64,000 nucleotides of DNA from Bacillota bacterium (GCA_021791495.1 JAJYWN010000056.1:19766-83765), one strand, 5' to 3'; shown: positions 47,100 to 56,454, counted from the first letter of the stretch. The notes: generated by a model from the sequence alone, not told the origin. Numbers and translations are program-made.

Positions 47100-47481
47100 T
47101 GGACAGAAGCCTCCTGACTTCTGAGGAACTCAGCCGCACAAACTCATCTGGGCGAATGGCTCGGTCATCTACGTAGAAACCTGCCTGCCCCGGCCAGGGT
47201 TTTCCAAAATAGATCTCGTCATAAGGGATGTTGTGCTGTTGAAGCCAATCCAGGACAGGTTTTGCACTGTTCGCATTGATCAGCCCCAGATTCCCCTGGT
47301 ATGTTCGCATTGTTCGGCTTGTAAGTATTATGATGTAGAAACCCTCTTGGCGGTACTCCAGCAGTCGCTGAACGACGCCCTGATTGGGAATAAGGTCTTC
47401 GTAGCGCTCATTTGCCTTCCTGACGGGACACAGAGTGCCATCAAGATCTAAGACAATGCACTTGTCCCGATCAATCAACAC
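47092..47481 (-). CDS. HAD-family phosphatase of capsule-locus type
   Basis: The predicted protein has 129 residues. The most plausible start is GTG 47479-47481, nine bases after GGGAG; a TTG three codons upstream is possible. The catalytic D-x-D motif is VLDLDGTLCP, followed by TSRTM as motif II and YVDDRAIRPDEF as the acidic motif. Small HAD proteins of this kind occur in capsule and O-antigen loci next to nucleotidyltransferases and probably dephosphorylate a sugar or polyol phosphate. It overlaps the upstream glycosyltransferase and the downstream kinase genes. Confidence 0.8.
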   Translation of the reverse strand: MLIDRDKCIVLDLDGTLCPVRKANERYEDLIPNQGVVQRLLEYRQEGFYIIILTSRTMRTYQGNLGLINANSAKPVLDWLQQHNIPYDEIYFGKPWPGQAGFYVDDRAIRPDEFVRLSSSEVRRLLSNE

Positions 47482-48697
47482 CGTTTTCAACTCCCTTCAC
47501 GAACCGTTGGGCGATAGCACTCCATGCCAAAAGCGGAGCAAGAGAGTTTGAACCCTGGCGCCAGCGGGCGCGGTTTCTTGCATCCGACAGCTGCAGCAAC
47601 GCCCGAGCCACCTGGTCCGGATCATCTGCGTCTTCTAGGACGATACCGCTGTCATGTTCCACGACAACGTCAGCAAAGTGGGTTTCCCGGCTGACTAATA
47701 CGGGGACACCTAGCATGGTCGACTCACGCAGCGTCCGGGGGAAACCATCCCAACGGGACAAGTATAGACTGGCGTCGGCATCCCGTAGAGGTGTCTTGCT
47801 ACCGGGGATGTAAGCCCCGGGAAGCAGGACTTGCACCGAGCCATTAAGTTGTCGAGTGGTGAGGTAGCTGGCGACACGAGCCGCGCCACCCCGGTAATCG
47901 GGCCCTATGAGGAACAAGCGAAAGGGCCGCGACGCCGAGCCGCAATGCACCCCGACTCTTTGGACTCCGGCCAGCAGACGATCAAGGCCCTTGTAGTGCC
48001 AGTCCAGCCGGCCCCAATACACGAAATTTGGGCAGCCATCATCGAGCCCCAACACGTCTCGATAGTAGTGTCGGGGGTCATCGGTCCCGCCTGTCTCGTT
48101 GGCAGTCCCCCAGAGCAGTCGGATAAAGTCCTGGTTGGGGCGTCGAAAATAGCTCGTGAACTGTCTCTGCTCCTCTGCCGAAAAGACCGCGATCCTATCA
48201 CTGCAGCTAACCAGGAGTTTCCCAATCGACTGTAGGTAGAGCCTCTTGAGAAATGGATTAAGGGCGACCAATAACTCTTGGGAGAAGTTCTGTTGACTTC
48301 TTTCTCCCGTTTCGAGGCGCCGCGTGTCCGGATTGTACGTGAAGACCTTTCCTCTTAGCACCTCATTCATCACCTGGGCCAACGGATACAAGATGATCGG
48401 AACCTGATGTCTCCGAGCTGTCTGGACGACTGACAGGTTGTCGCGTAGGAAGAAGCCAACAACCAAGACAGTCTGCGGGCGCTCCCGCGTAAGCCAATCG
48501 GTAAACTTTCGGCGTAGTTCGTGAGCAGCCCCATACCGCTCACAGTCAGGTCCCACGGGGGTGGTGCCTGCATCGCTATTCCGCCTGCCCCATAGGGTGA
48601 CCTTGTGTTCCACCGCCAGGGCCTCAGCCAGCGTGCGGATCTCCGAAGGTACTCCGCCCGTAGCGAAGGCATCCCTGTAAAAGATCCCGACCTTCAA
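47471..48697 (-). CDS. GT-B glycosyltransferase
   Basis: The predicted protein has 408 residues from TTG 48697, nine bases after GGGGGAG, giving the usual beginning KVGIFYRDAFATGGVPSEI. An ATG eight codons earlier lies upstream of that ribosome site. The donor domain has FVYWGRLDWHYKGLDRLLAG and RWDGFPRTLRESTMLGVPVLV. The gene follows a 285-base gap with a candidate promoter, so it may begin its own transcript that includes the HAD/kinase cassette. Confidence 0.87.
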   Translation of the reverse strand: MKVGIFYRDAFATGGVPSEIRTLAEALAVEHKVTLWGRRNSDAGTTPVGPDCERYGAAHELRRKFTDWLTRERPQTVLVVGFFLRDNLSVVQTARRHQVPIILYPLAQVMNEVLRGKVFTYNPDTRRLETGERSQQNFSQELLVALNPFLKRLYLQSIGKLLVSCSDRIAVFSAEEQRQFTSYFRRPNQDFIRLLWGTANETGGTDDPRHYYRDVLGLDDGCPNFVYWGRLDWHYKGLDRLLAGVQRVGVHCGSASRPFRLFLIGPDYRGGAARVASYLTTRQLNGSVQVLLPGAYIPGSKTPLRDADASLYLSRWDGFPRTLRESTMLGVPVLVSRETHFADVVVEHDSGIVLEDADDPDQVARALLQLSDARNRARWRQGSNSLAPLLAWSAIAQRFVKGVENGVD

Positions 48698-48791
48698 CAA
48701 TAACGACTCCCCCCAAAACATACGTCTAACTGCAGCCTGTCTTTTGAGCTGTGATTCTGCCTCCCGACTCGTTGGGGGTCGACATCCGGGC

Positions 48792-48821
48792 GTTATGCCC
48801 CCACGTGAAACCGGGTGTCAG
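48792..48821 (-). promoter_or_regulatory. Candidate internal promoter in the glycan cluster
   Basis: The only sizeable gap in the long minus-strand cluster (48698-48981) contains, on the minus strand, CTGACA (48816-48821) and CATAAC (48792-48797) 18 bases apart. A CCGGG/CCCGG dyad (48811-48815/48823-48827) overlaps the -35 element. No gene is seen in the gap. Confidence 0.35.
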
Positions 48822-48981
48822 GCCCGGAATTCTCTTGAGAACGCGAGCAGTGGCTCATACTCGCTGTGCCATCACCGGCAGTTTCGACTATGCTCTCAAC
48901 ATCCGTAAGCTTGGGCTTCTACCTCAACAAGTCCTTGGCTCGCGTCTGGCCGTTCGTCCAGCGGCTGCTAATCTCATCTCG

Positions 48982-49905
48982 TTACCACGGGACCTCGTGA
49001 AAACGTGACATAATTCGGGAGATCACATAGCGGATATCCCCTTGGCAGATGAGAAGAGCGAACTGCCTCATCCGGTATAAGAACCGCACCAAACGATAAC
49101 TCGGACTAGACCCAAGTCTTCCCAAGGCTTCAATCTTGTCGGCTTCATTGGCAGAGGCACCTTGACTGGATACCGTCTTGCTGCCATCGTGATGTCTATA
49201 AGTCCCCAGCCAAGTCCGAGTGAACCCGAATGTGGCTCCACTCTTCACGAACCTCACAAGGAGGTCAACGTCCATTGCATAGTGCAGGCCTTCATCGACT
49301 AGACCCACGGAAAAGAAGGGCTCTCTACGCCAAAACATCGCACTTTGCACCGCAATCTGAACAGTGTTGTAGAGGAAGGCTCCCTTGCTGAAGGGTACGG
49401 TACGTAGTTCTGCAATGACGCTTCCCATCCTGTCAGTGATTTTGGCGTTACCGTATAGGACATCGATCTCTGGGTGGGCGACGAAATAAGCACCTACCTT
49501 GGCGAAAGCCCCTTTCTCGTAAGTGTCATCGGTGTTGACCCACGCCAGAATACTCCCGTGACTCATCCGAAATCCCTTGTTGATGGCATCCGACTGTCCC
49601 TGATCCGGCTCACTCACCCAGGCGGCCAGCCACCGTTGGTACTTGCGAATGATCTCGATAGCCCCGTCGGTGCTGCCGCCGTCGGTGATGATAAACTCCA
49701 GGTTCGGGTAGCCCTGGAGCAACACCGAACGGATCGTTTCTTCGATGAACTCGGCCTGATTGAACGAAGGCGCTACAATACTGATCAGCGGCCACTGATG
49801 GCCGTCAGGAGTCGTTTCTGTGAGTTGTGGAGTCTCCTCGGTCCAAGGCCAGCCGGCCCGCCCGGGCCCCGGCGCCGGCAACTCACTGAGAGTAGGAGAA
49901 CGCAT
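48982..49905 (-). CDS. GT2 family glycosyltransferase
   Basis: The predicted protein has 307 residues from ATG 49903-49905, with GGAGGG 9 bases upstream. The frame is open further but would read through a dispersed repeat. The GT-A domain shows SIVAPSFNQAEFIEETIRSV, DGGSTDG (75-81) and the metal-binding region VNTDDTYE (123-130); QSAMFWRRE and MDVDLLVRF are typical of this subgroup. It adds one sugar of the repeat unit; donor unknown. It has no membrane segment. Confidence 0.92.
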   Translation of the reverse strand: MRSPTLSELPAPGPGRAGWPWTEETPQLTETTPDGHQWPLISIVAPSFNQAEFIEETIRSVLLQGYPNLEFIITDGGSTDGAIEIIRKYQRWLAAWVSEPDQGQSDAINKGFRMSHGSILAWVNTDDTYEKGAFAKVGAYFVAHPEIDVLYGNAKITDRMGSVIAELRTVPFSKGAFLYNTVQIAVQSAMFWRREPFFSVGLVDEGLHYAMDVDLLVRFVKSGATFGFTRTWLGTYRHHDGSKTVSSQGASANEADKIEALGRLGSSPSYRLVRFLYRMRQFALLICQGDIRYVISRIMSRFHEVPW

Positions 49906-49925
49906 TGGGCCTATCCCTCCCCATT

Positions 49926-49963
49926 CCCTGAGCTTGTCCTGAGCCCTGTCAAAGCAGCGGAGC
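49926..49963. repeat. Dispersed palindromic-type repeat at a glycosyltransferase 3' end
   Basis: The sequence CCCTGAGCTTGTCCTGAGCC and the following TGTCAAAGCAGCGGAGC resemble a short dispersed element I recall from many bacterial genomes, with a core like CCTGAGCTTGTCGAAGG. It spans the stop codon of the gene ending at 49949. Only one copy is seen in this window. Confidence 0.4.
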
Positions 49964-51220
49964 CGCCGAGAGCAGTGCCTGGTCCTCATCGGTCAGGGGC
50001 CTGCCTGCAATGCGGCGGTAGTGCGCCCGAAACTGTTTGGCCGTTTTCTCCCAGGAGAACCGCGCAACATTCTTCTTTCCCCGCTCTACCAGTTCGGCTC
50101 GTAACGCTTCATCTGTCCACAAACGCCAGATGGCCTCAGCAATCTCGTCAGGCCGATCAGGATCGAAAACTAGGGCGGCATCCCCGGCCTGGGCCGGCAG
50201 AGAGGTCACATTGGAGCAGGCTGCAGGGACCCCAGCCAGGAATGCTTCCCACAAAGGTATGCTAGCTGCCTCAAACTTCGTTGGAATCACCACGCACCTG
50301 CAGAGGCGATATAGGCTTTGCAGTTCCATGGGCGAAACGAAACCGAGAAAGGAAACTCGCTGTGAGACTCCCAACTCCTCTGCCCGTCTCTTGATCTCCG
50401 GGAAGAACTCATTTTGGCGGCCCGCTGCCACAAAATTGACGTTAAGCCCGCGTTGCTTGTGCAGTATCTCCACAGCCTCAAGTAACCGGATGTGGTTCTT
50501 GTGGGCCCATGTCTGAGCCGGATAAAAGACAAAAGGTTCTAATAGATTGAACTTCCCGCTGCACTGCCGAATGTCGTTATCGGACGGAACCGGGTATTCG
50601 GAGAGAGCCGGTGCTAAGGGAATCACCTGCACTTTATCAGGCAACAACCCGTATTGCTTTATTAAGTCCACCTTGCCCCATGAGGCCGCCACAGCCACCA
50701 TTTGGGCGCGTTCACATAGCTGACGGTAGAGCACCTCCCGTTTCAGCCGTTCGCGTGGCGTGAAGAACTCTGGCAGATGAAGATGCTGAAGGTCGTGCGG
50801 GTGATAGATGCTTGGCACTTCGGTGAGGAAACCGGATTGAGTAGCAAAATGCATAATACTTACTCCCGCCTTCTCGACAGTGCCGTCTGAACTTGGCAGT
50901 TTGACAGTTAACCGTCCCGCCGCTGGGCTAAGGTTCTTCCATGCTTTGTCAACGACAGGTAGAACGTTCTTAATGACTTTCCTCCACCTTGGCGGTGGTG
51001 CTGGTGCAGTGATATTCAGAGAACTGCATGGCCCTTTAAGATACGGTCTCAGCCACTGGTCTCTGCCCTTGAACGACAGGAACAGGTACTCTTCGTTCCC
51101 ATCCGTCAGTCTCGATAGACCTGAAGCCAGACCGATGACAAATTGCTCGACCCCGCCTGACATGCCGCTTTCAAGCCGGGCGTCAATACAAACACGCAGC
51201 GGGGAGAGTACGTTCCCCAT
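49949..51220 (-). CDS. GT4-like glycosyltransferase
   Basis: The predicted protein has 423 residues; GGGAG lies about 8 bases upstream of the ATG. The N-terminal phrase RVCIDARLESGMSGGVEQFV and the donor motifs FVFYPAQTWAHKNHIRLLEA and KFEAASIPLWEAFLAGVP (intact E-x7-E) place it with mannosyltransferase-like GT4 enzymes. The last residues (ALLSAAPLL) and the stop are read from the repeat at 49926-49963, so the original C terminus may have been altered. Confidence 0.9.
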   Translation of the reverse strand: MGNVLSPLRVCIDARLESGMSGGVEQFVIGLASGLSRLTDGNEEYLFLSFKGRDQWLRPYLKGPCSSLNITAPAPPPRWRKVIKNVLPVVDKAWKNLSPAAGRLTVKLPSSDGTVEKAGVSIMHFATQSGFLTEVPSIYHPHDLQHLHLPEFFTPRERLKREVLYRQLCERAQMVAVAASWGKVDLIKQYGLLPDKVQVIPLAPALSEYPVPSDNDIRQCSGKFNLLEPFVFYPAQTWAHKNHIRLLEAVEILHKQRGLNVNFVAAGRQNEFFPEIKRRAEELGVSQRVSFLGFVSPMELQSLYRLCRCVVIPTKFEAASIPLWEAFLAGVPAACSNVTSLPAQAGDAALVFDPDRPDEIAEAIWRLWTDEALRAELVERGKKNVARFSWEKTAKQFRAHYRRIAGRPLTDEDQALLSAAPLL

Positions 51221-51224
51221 TCTC

Positions 51225-51977
51225 TCACTCCCTGTTTCGCGGTGTGTGCGGCGGAGTTAGGTCCAAATAGTCATCCAGAGATCGGATGATAGACCCTTTG
51301 TACGATGCGTGGGGATATGGGGGAAAAGTCATAGCTCGAACAAAACGTTCTATCTTGTCAATTGGCCACCGATCATCGATTTCCCCGTTGCAAGGAGCAC
51401 CTCGCTTGTGATAGGAAGGCTCCCCTTCTTGCTCAACGCCCGGAAACGATTCCCTCACAAGTTCGAAGGCAGCGGGCCAGAATTGAGCTCCTTTGTTCAT
51501 CAGTCGTTGATAAAGAGTCACTTGGGTGTCTGTGGCATAAATCGGAAGTGTAGCCTGCAGGATAACTCGCCCAGTGTCAACCCCGGGGTCAATATAGTGG
51601 AAGGTGACCCCTGTCACGCTGTCGCCATCAATCATCGCCCAGGGCACTGCGGAACAGCCACGGTGCCGCGGGAGAAGAGAAGGGTGAACGTTAAAGATTC
51701 GACCCTCCACATTACCGATAACCGTTGGTTCGATGATATATCGGTAATAGACGCTGGAAATGACATCTGGCTCAAAAGGAAGTTTGCATTGGGAGACGTT
51801 TTCGGTGGAACACCACACGCCATGTTTCTTAGTGAAGGCTTCGAGGTCAGGCGCATCCATCACCGGTTTGTGGGTGAAAACTGCAAGGTCCGCAATGTCA
51901 CTTCGTTGCAGAACATGTTCGATCACCTTGCATCCAATCTCGTGATAGGCGCAAAGTATGAGTCTTGTTCCGGTCAT
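51225..51977 (-). CDS. Sugar N-formyltransferase (methionyl-tRNA formyltransferase family)
   Basis: The predicted protein has 250 residues. The catalytic triad of the formyltransferase family is visible: Asn96 and His98 in FNVHPSLLPRHRG, and Asp134 in DPGVDTGRVI. It is shorter than tRNA formyltransferases and lacks their C-terminal tRNA-binding domain, which fits the enzymes that formylate NDP-amino sugars using N10-formyltetrahydrofolate. Its start overlaps the aminotransferase stop (ATGA), so the amino sugar made there is its likely substrate. Confidence 0.87.
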   Translation of the reverse strand: MTGTRLILCAYHEIGCKVIEHVLQRSDIADLAVFTHKPVMDAPDLEAFTKKHGVWCSTENVSQCKLPFEPDVISSVYYRYIIEPTVIGNVEGRIFNVHPSLLPRHRGCSAVPWAMIDGDSVTGVTFHYIDPGVDTGRVILQATLPIYATDTQVTLYQRLMNKGAQFWPAAFELVRESFPGVEQEGEPSYHKRGAPCNGEIDDRWPIDKIERFVRAMTFPPYPHASYKGSIIRSLDDYLDLTPPHTPRNRE

Positions 51978-53104
51978 GATCTTTGTGCATTCCTCCGTAT
52001 GACCGAACAGATGGACTCTATGGCACTATCCGAAAGTTCCGTGAATGTGGGAAGATTCATGCCCGTTTCACTCAGCAGGTCCGTCACGGGCAAGTGTTCC
52101 TCGCGACGGCTGGATTCTTCCCGGAAGGGTGGTAGCTTGTGGAGCGACATGAAGAAGGGCCTTGTTTCAATTCCTTCTTCAGCTAGCAACCGCATGAGGT
52201 CATCCCGGGAGTGACCGTACTCCTTTTCATCCACGGTGATGGAGTATAGCCACTGGACTGGTTCCGCCCAAGGCGCTACCGGCTGAAACCCGATACCGGG
52301 AACGCCGGATAGCAGCCCATTGTAGGCATCAAAGATGTGCCGGCGCCTGGAAAGAATATGGTCACGGCGTTCCAGTTGGGCGCAGAGCAGAGCACAAGCG
52401 ACATTGGTCAGACGGAAGTTGTACCCGGTAACGGGGAAATAGTACCGCCGCTGTGGATCCATGCCCTGACCCCTGAGAGTCCGGAGGCGAAGCGCTAGGT
52501 GCGGATTGTTGACCGTAACGGCTCCGCCTTCGCCACTGGTGAACGCTTTGTTACCGTAGAACGAGAAAGTCGCTATGTCAGACAGGCCTCCCACCGGTTG
52601 CCCTTTGTAAAGAGCTAGGTGTGCTTCGGCCGCATCCTCCACTACCCACAGACCGTGTACACCAGCAATGTGGTTGACAGCATCCATATCGGCAGGGTGA
52701 CCATACAGATGGACCGGGATTACACCTTTGGTACGCCGGGTAATGCTGGCCTCGATTCTCTGGGGGTCAATACACCACGTCTTGGGATCCACATCTACGA
52801 AGACAGGCTCTGCCCCAACGTACCGTACGGCATTGGCAGTGGCAATGTAAGTCAGAGATGGCACTAGTACCTCATCGCCTGGGCGCACATCGAGTGCGAG
52901 GAGTGCGAGGTGCAGAGCTACCGTGCCATTACAGACGCTGATTGCTTCCCGCGTGCCGCATAGTGCTGCGAACTCCTGCTCGAACCGCTGTACGTAGGGT
53001 CCCAGTGACGAGATCCAGGAACTTCGGATGGCCTCCATCACATACTTCTCTTCATTCCCGGTTAAGTCGGGCTTGGCGAGCGGGATTCTATACAAGTTCT
53101 TCAC
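51974..53104 (-). CDS. per: DegT/DnrJ/EryC1 aminotransferase, probable GDP-perosamine synthase
   Basis: The predicted protein has 376 residues. The PLP-binding Lys186 lies in SFYGNKAFTSGEGG, a phrase typical of GDP-perosamine synthases; VCNGTVALHLALLAL and VEDAAEAHLALYKG are family motifs, with the His replaced as in sugar 4-aminotransferases. It would transfer an amino group from glutamate to GDP-4-keto-6-deoxymannose. The gmd, manB and manC genes in this window provide that substrate. Other NDP-keto-sugar substrates remain possible. Confidence 0.8.
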   Translation of the reverse strand: MKNLYRIPLAKPDLTGNEEKYVMEAIRSSWISSLGPYVQRFEQEFAALCGTREAISVCNGTVALHLALLALDVRPGDEVLVPSLTYIATANAVRYVGAEPVFVDVDPKTWCIDPQRIEASITRRTKGVIPVHLYGHPADMDAVNHIAGVHGLWVVEDAAEAHLALYKGQPVGGLSDIATFSFYGNKAFTSGEGGAVTVNNPHLALRLRTLRGQGMDPQRRYYFPVTGYNFRLTNVACALLCAQLERRDHILSRRRHIFDAYNGLLSGVPGIGFQPVAPWAEPVQWLYSITVDEKEYGHSRDDLMRLLAEEGIETRPFFMSLHKLPPFREESSRREEHLPVTDLLSETGMNLPTFTELSDSAIESICSVIRRNAQRS

Positions 53105-53112
53105 CTTCTCCG

Positions 53113-54003
53113 TTACGGTTTGTCAATAACAAGACCACAGATGCCCAATCCGGGCATCTCCTCCCACGAGCGGAACTCCTGATAGTGGTCGACGATTTCC
53201 CGTGGATCGTCCACCGTGCAATCCAGGCCATCCCGAAGCCACCGCTGCTCGTATTCAGCGTAGTGGCCAGGAACGCACTCCCCAAACCAGCCGATGCGGC
53301 TCGGTTCCCTCCCGATGGGCGAAAGAAGTCGCTCCCAAATTGCATTCCGGTCGTATACCCGCTGAAAGAAGTACTTTCCGGCGTCTGTCTGGATCTGGAT
53401 GCCGTAATCGCTCCGATCACGGTACTCAACACGGTACTGACGGTCAACGGGAACGGTCAGGATAAGACGACCACCTGGTTTTAAGCAGCCATAAAGCCAC
53501 TGCACCGCCTGGTGATCGTCGTAGGCTCCGGAAACATGTTCGATGACCGAGATCGACCAAATCGCATCATAACGCTCTCGATGCGCGGCGAGTTCATCCA
53601 ATCCACAATGGCGAGTCTGAACGTTACCCAAACCCAGGCAGCGGGCATGTGTTGCAGAGGCGCCAATGTCCCGTTCGTCGGGATTGGCCATCAGCACTCT
53701 GGCTGTAGGATAGTGAGAGGCCACATAGAAACTGAAGAGCCGGGGAGAACTTACATCTAGGCAGTCCCGTAGCTCAGGTGGGAGTGCTGCCAAGGCAAAA
53801 GGAAACTCGAAGTACCGGACACTGGAGACCGGGTTAACCATATAGTAAAACCCACTCCGAATCCCATGATAGAGCAGCTGCCCACCTAGTTTGCGGCCAA
53901 ACCGGTCAAACTCCAACCCCGGAGCGCCCCGTGCAGTTGCATGCCGGACGGCAGCCCTGCTCCGGGAATAGAGACGCACAACCGCAATTGGGCTATGAGA
54001 CAC
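53113..54003 (-). CDS. SAM-dependent methyltransferase
   Basis: The predicted protein has 296 residues from GTG 54001-54003, with GGAGG 8 bases upstream; it overlaps the flippase gene by 11 bases. The SAM-binding loop is degenerate (LDVSSPRLFSFYVA), but DAIWSISVIEHVSGAYDDHQ and LKPGGRLILTVPVD are clear class I methyltransferase motifs. It probably modifies a sugar or the glycan terminus. Two further motifs, QRVYDRNAIWERL and GIWFGE-like residues near 230-240, match capsule-associated methyltransferases from memory. Confidence 0.8.
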   Translation of the reverse strand: MSHSPIAVVRLYSRSRAAVRHATARGAPGLEFDRFGRKLGGQLLYHGIRSGFYYMVNPVSSVRYFEFPFALAALPPELRDCLDVSSPRLFSFYVASHYPTARVLMANPDERDIGASATHARCLGLGNVQTRHCGLDELAAHRERYDAIWSISVIEHVSGAYDDHQAVQWLYGCLKPGGRLILTVPVDRQYRVEYRDRSDYGIQIQTDAGKYFFQRVYDRNAIWERLLSPIGREPSRIGWFGECVPGHYAEYEQRWLRDGLDCTVDDPREIVDHYQEFRSWEEMPGLGICGLVIDKP

Positions 54004-55435
54004 TGGTGATTCCTCCGTTATAGTGCGCCATGCTGACAGCCTCACGCTTGCGCAGGATCCTGCGAACATAGATTGCTGCCGGGAAACAGGAAAAGACTGA
54101 ATAGCCTACTACAGTCGCCCAGATGATCCCGGTCGATCCCCAGTGCCGCGCAAGGTAAATCTTGAGGCCAAAGGAAGATGCCCCGAATAGGATTGCACTC
54201 ACCATCTGCATTCCCAATGCGTTAGCCCCGTTCAGTAGTGCAGACATGGCGGTTCCGTAGGTGCCCAATACCGTCCAGAGAGCAAAACCGACCAGAAGCG
54301 GTATCGCCACCGTCACCTTATCGCCAACCCAAACCTTAACAATCCACTGGCCCAGCACTACCAGGATCAGACAGAAGAAACCGGTTACAGCTAGGCTGAC
54401 AGCCAGAGAACGTACCAAAGTCTTCTTAACCCAATAGACATCTCCACGTGCGAGGGCCTCGCCGTAGGCTGGCCACAACGGCCCCAGCACTAGAGACTGA
54501 ATGATTGGTCCGAATGTGAACATCTTCTGCACGATGGCATAGGCCGCTACAGCGGTGACCCCAACTACCTGTGCAGTGATGAAATTGTCGGAAGCAGAAG
54601 CCAGTGTCGCCACAAGTTGAAGGACCAAGAACATGGACCCGATACTGCCAACCTTGCGAAAAGCTGCCCAGTCGGCGGCCTTCAGGGAAGGCACGAGCCA
54701 CCGCCGCTGAGAACCAAACTGTACCAGCCAGTTTAGAACAGTGGCCAGCGCTGGCCCACCCGACATGGCTAGAACCAACCATATCAAGCCGGCACGCCTC
54801 CAGACGGCGACCAATACGCCGGCGAGCCCCAAGAGATAGCCAATGGAACCCCAGAGCCCAGTGTGATAACCTTCCTGATATCCCGACTGCACACGTTTCA
54901 CTATGCTGAAGGGCAATTGTAAGGCAAAACACGTGACAAGAACAGCCATGGCCGGTCCGGACTCATGTGCCGCCATGGCCGTCTTGACGTTGAAGACCCG
55001 GGGCCAGGAAACCAGCGGATAGGCAACGTAGAACGCCCCGAGTATAAGAGCCGAAATCCCGGACAATATGAAGAACGCGCTTGAGACGTAACGTCGTGCT
55101 GCGCCCACATCATCCTGTCCGTTAGCCTCCGCAACGGCGTTGACTAATCCGTTCCCCATGCCCAGATCAGCAAATCCCAGAAGTGCAATAACGGAACTGA
55201 TGGTCATCCAGAGCCCGTACCGTTCGGAACCCAAATAGCCAATTGTCAGCGGAACCGATACCAACGTGACGACTATGGAGATAGCCTGCGCCAGACCATT
55301 AGACAGGGTCGTCAGCGCAATACGCCTGTACCGTTCCTTCGACCTCTCTTCCGGAGTAGCAGCGGTAAACGGCTGCAACCGTATCACCAAGAGCAAACGT
55401 CTTGTCTGTTGCCACAGATTGCCAGCCGCGACCAT
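53993..55435 (-). CDS. Wzx-type oligosaccharide flippase
   Basis: The predicted protein has 480 residues with about 12-14 membrane segments of the polysaccharide transporter/MATE-like superfamily. ALTTLSNGLAQAISIVVTLV and GYLGSERYGLWMTISSVIAL are typical N-terminal features. I prefer ATG 55433-55435, which has AAGGAG about 11 bases upstream, over the GTG nine codons earlier. It would move the lipid-linked repeat unit across the membrane for the Wzy-like polymerase. Confidence 0.9.
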   Translation of the reverse strand: MVAAGNLWQQTRRLLLVIRLQPFTAATPEERSKERYRRIALTTLSNGLAQAISIVVTLVSVPLTIGYLGSERYGLWMTISSVIALLGFADLGMGNGLVNAVAEANGQDDVGAARRYVSSAFFILSGISALILGAFYVAYPLVSWPRVFNVKTAMAAHESGPAMAVLVTCFALQLPFSIVKRVQSGYQEGYHTGLWGSIGYLLGLAGVLVAVWRRAGLIWLVLAMSGGPALATVLNWLVQFGSQRRWLVPSLKAADWAAFRKVGSIGSMFLVLQLVATLASASDNFITAQVVGVTAVAAYAIVQKMFTFGPIIQSLVLGPLWPAYGEALARGDVYWVKKTLVRSLAVSLAVTGFFCLILVVLGQWIVKVWVGDKVTVAIPLLVGFALWTVLGTYGTAMSALLNGANALGMQMVSAILFGASSFGLKIYLARHWGSTGIIWATVVGYSVFSCFPAAIYVRRILRKREAVSMAHYNGGITSVS

Positions 55436-55492
55436 TTGTCTTGTGTCTCCTTCGGTAGCCACGTTGTTGATTGGAGTATCAGCACCTTGTGA

Positions 55493-56440
55493 CTACTGAG
55501 CTATGGCCCTGATCTCAAGCATCCGACTGAAATAGAGGACTGTTCGTTGGAGCCCTGTCATCAAAGTCACCTCGGGCTCCCAGGCGAATAGCAGTTTAGC
55601 CCGCTCGATATTGGGCCGCCGGCGGGCAGGGTCATCTTGCGGCAAGGGCCGAAAAACAAGTTTCGAATGACTTCCCGTTAGTGCCAGCACCTTCTCCGCC
55701 AACTCCAGCACCGTAAACTCCCTGGGGTTACCTAGGTTTACCGGTTCAAGGCACTCCTTCGCTCCCATCACGCGCACGATCCCCTTGACCAAGTCATCCA
55801 CGTGGCAGAAGCTTCGTGTCTGACTCCCATCCCCGTATATCGTGAGCGGCTCCCCCTTCAATGCTTGCACTATGAAGTTGCTCACCACCCGGCCGTCGTT
55901 CGGGTCCATCTTCGGGCCATAGGTGTTGAAGATGCGCACCACGCGCACGTCAACCCCGTGGAAGCGGCGGTAGTCCGACGCCAGAGTCTCTGCCGCCCGC
56001 TTCCCCTCGTCGTAGCAGCTCCGGATACCGATGGGGTTCACATTGCCCCAGTACTCCTCCACCTGCGGGTGCACCAGTGGGTCGCCGTAGACTTCTGAAG
56101 TGGAAGCCAGGAGAATCGGAATCGCCAGCCGCTTGGCGAGCCCCAGCATGTTCAGCGTCCCCAGAAAGGCGGTCTTCATGGTGTAGATGGGGTTCTTCTG
56201 GTAGGCAGGGGGCGAGGCCGGGCAGGCGAGGTGGTAGATCTGGTCCACCTCAAGCCGGATGGGCTCCTGCACGTCGCGCCGAATGAACTCGAAGCGCGGG
56301 TTCGTGAGAAACTCGGCGACATTCTCCTTGCGGCCGGTGTACAGGTTATCGAGGCAGATGACCTCATGCCCGTCGTTTAGAAGACGCTCGCAAAGGTTTG
56401 AACCAATAAAGCCCGCGCCGCCCGTGACCAGAATGCGCAT
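55493..56440 (-). CDS. uxs: UDP-glucuronate decarboxylase (UDP-xylose synthase)
   Basis: The predicted protein has 315 residues. It is an extended short-chain dehydrogenase with [10 protein letters not shown] at the N terminus, STSEVYGDP (113-121) and the decarboxylase-specific RSCYDEGKR (Tyr143/Lys147), plus [18 protein letters not shown]. It converts UDP-glucuronate to UDP-xylose. It directly follows the UDP-glucose dehydrogenase gene (14 bases), which makes its substrate. Confidence 0.93.
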   Translation of the reverse strand: MRILVTGGAGFIGSNLCERLLNDGHEVICLDNLYTGRKENVAEFLTNPRFEFIRRDVQEPIRLEVDQIYHLACPASPPAYQKNPIYTMKTAFLGTLNMLGLAKRLAIPILLASTSEVYGDPLVHPQVEEYWGNVNPIGIRSCYDEGKRAAETLASDYRRFHGVDVRVVRIFNTYGPKMDPNDGRVVSNFIVQALKGEPLTIYGDGSQTRSFCHVDDLVKGIVRVMGAKECLEPVNLGNPREFTVLELAEKVLALTGSHSKLVFRPLPQDDPARRRPNIERAKLLFAWEPEVTLMTGLQRTVLYFSRMLEIRAIAQ

Positions 56441-56454
56441 CGCTCTCCGTCCTC

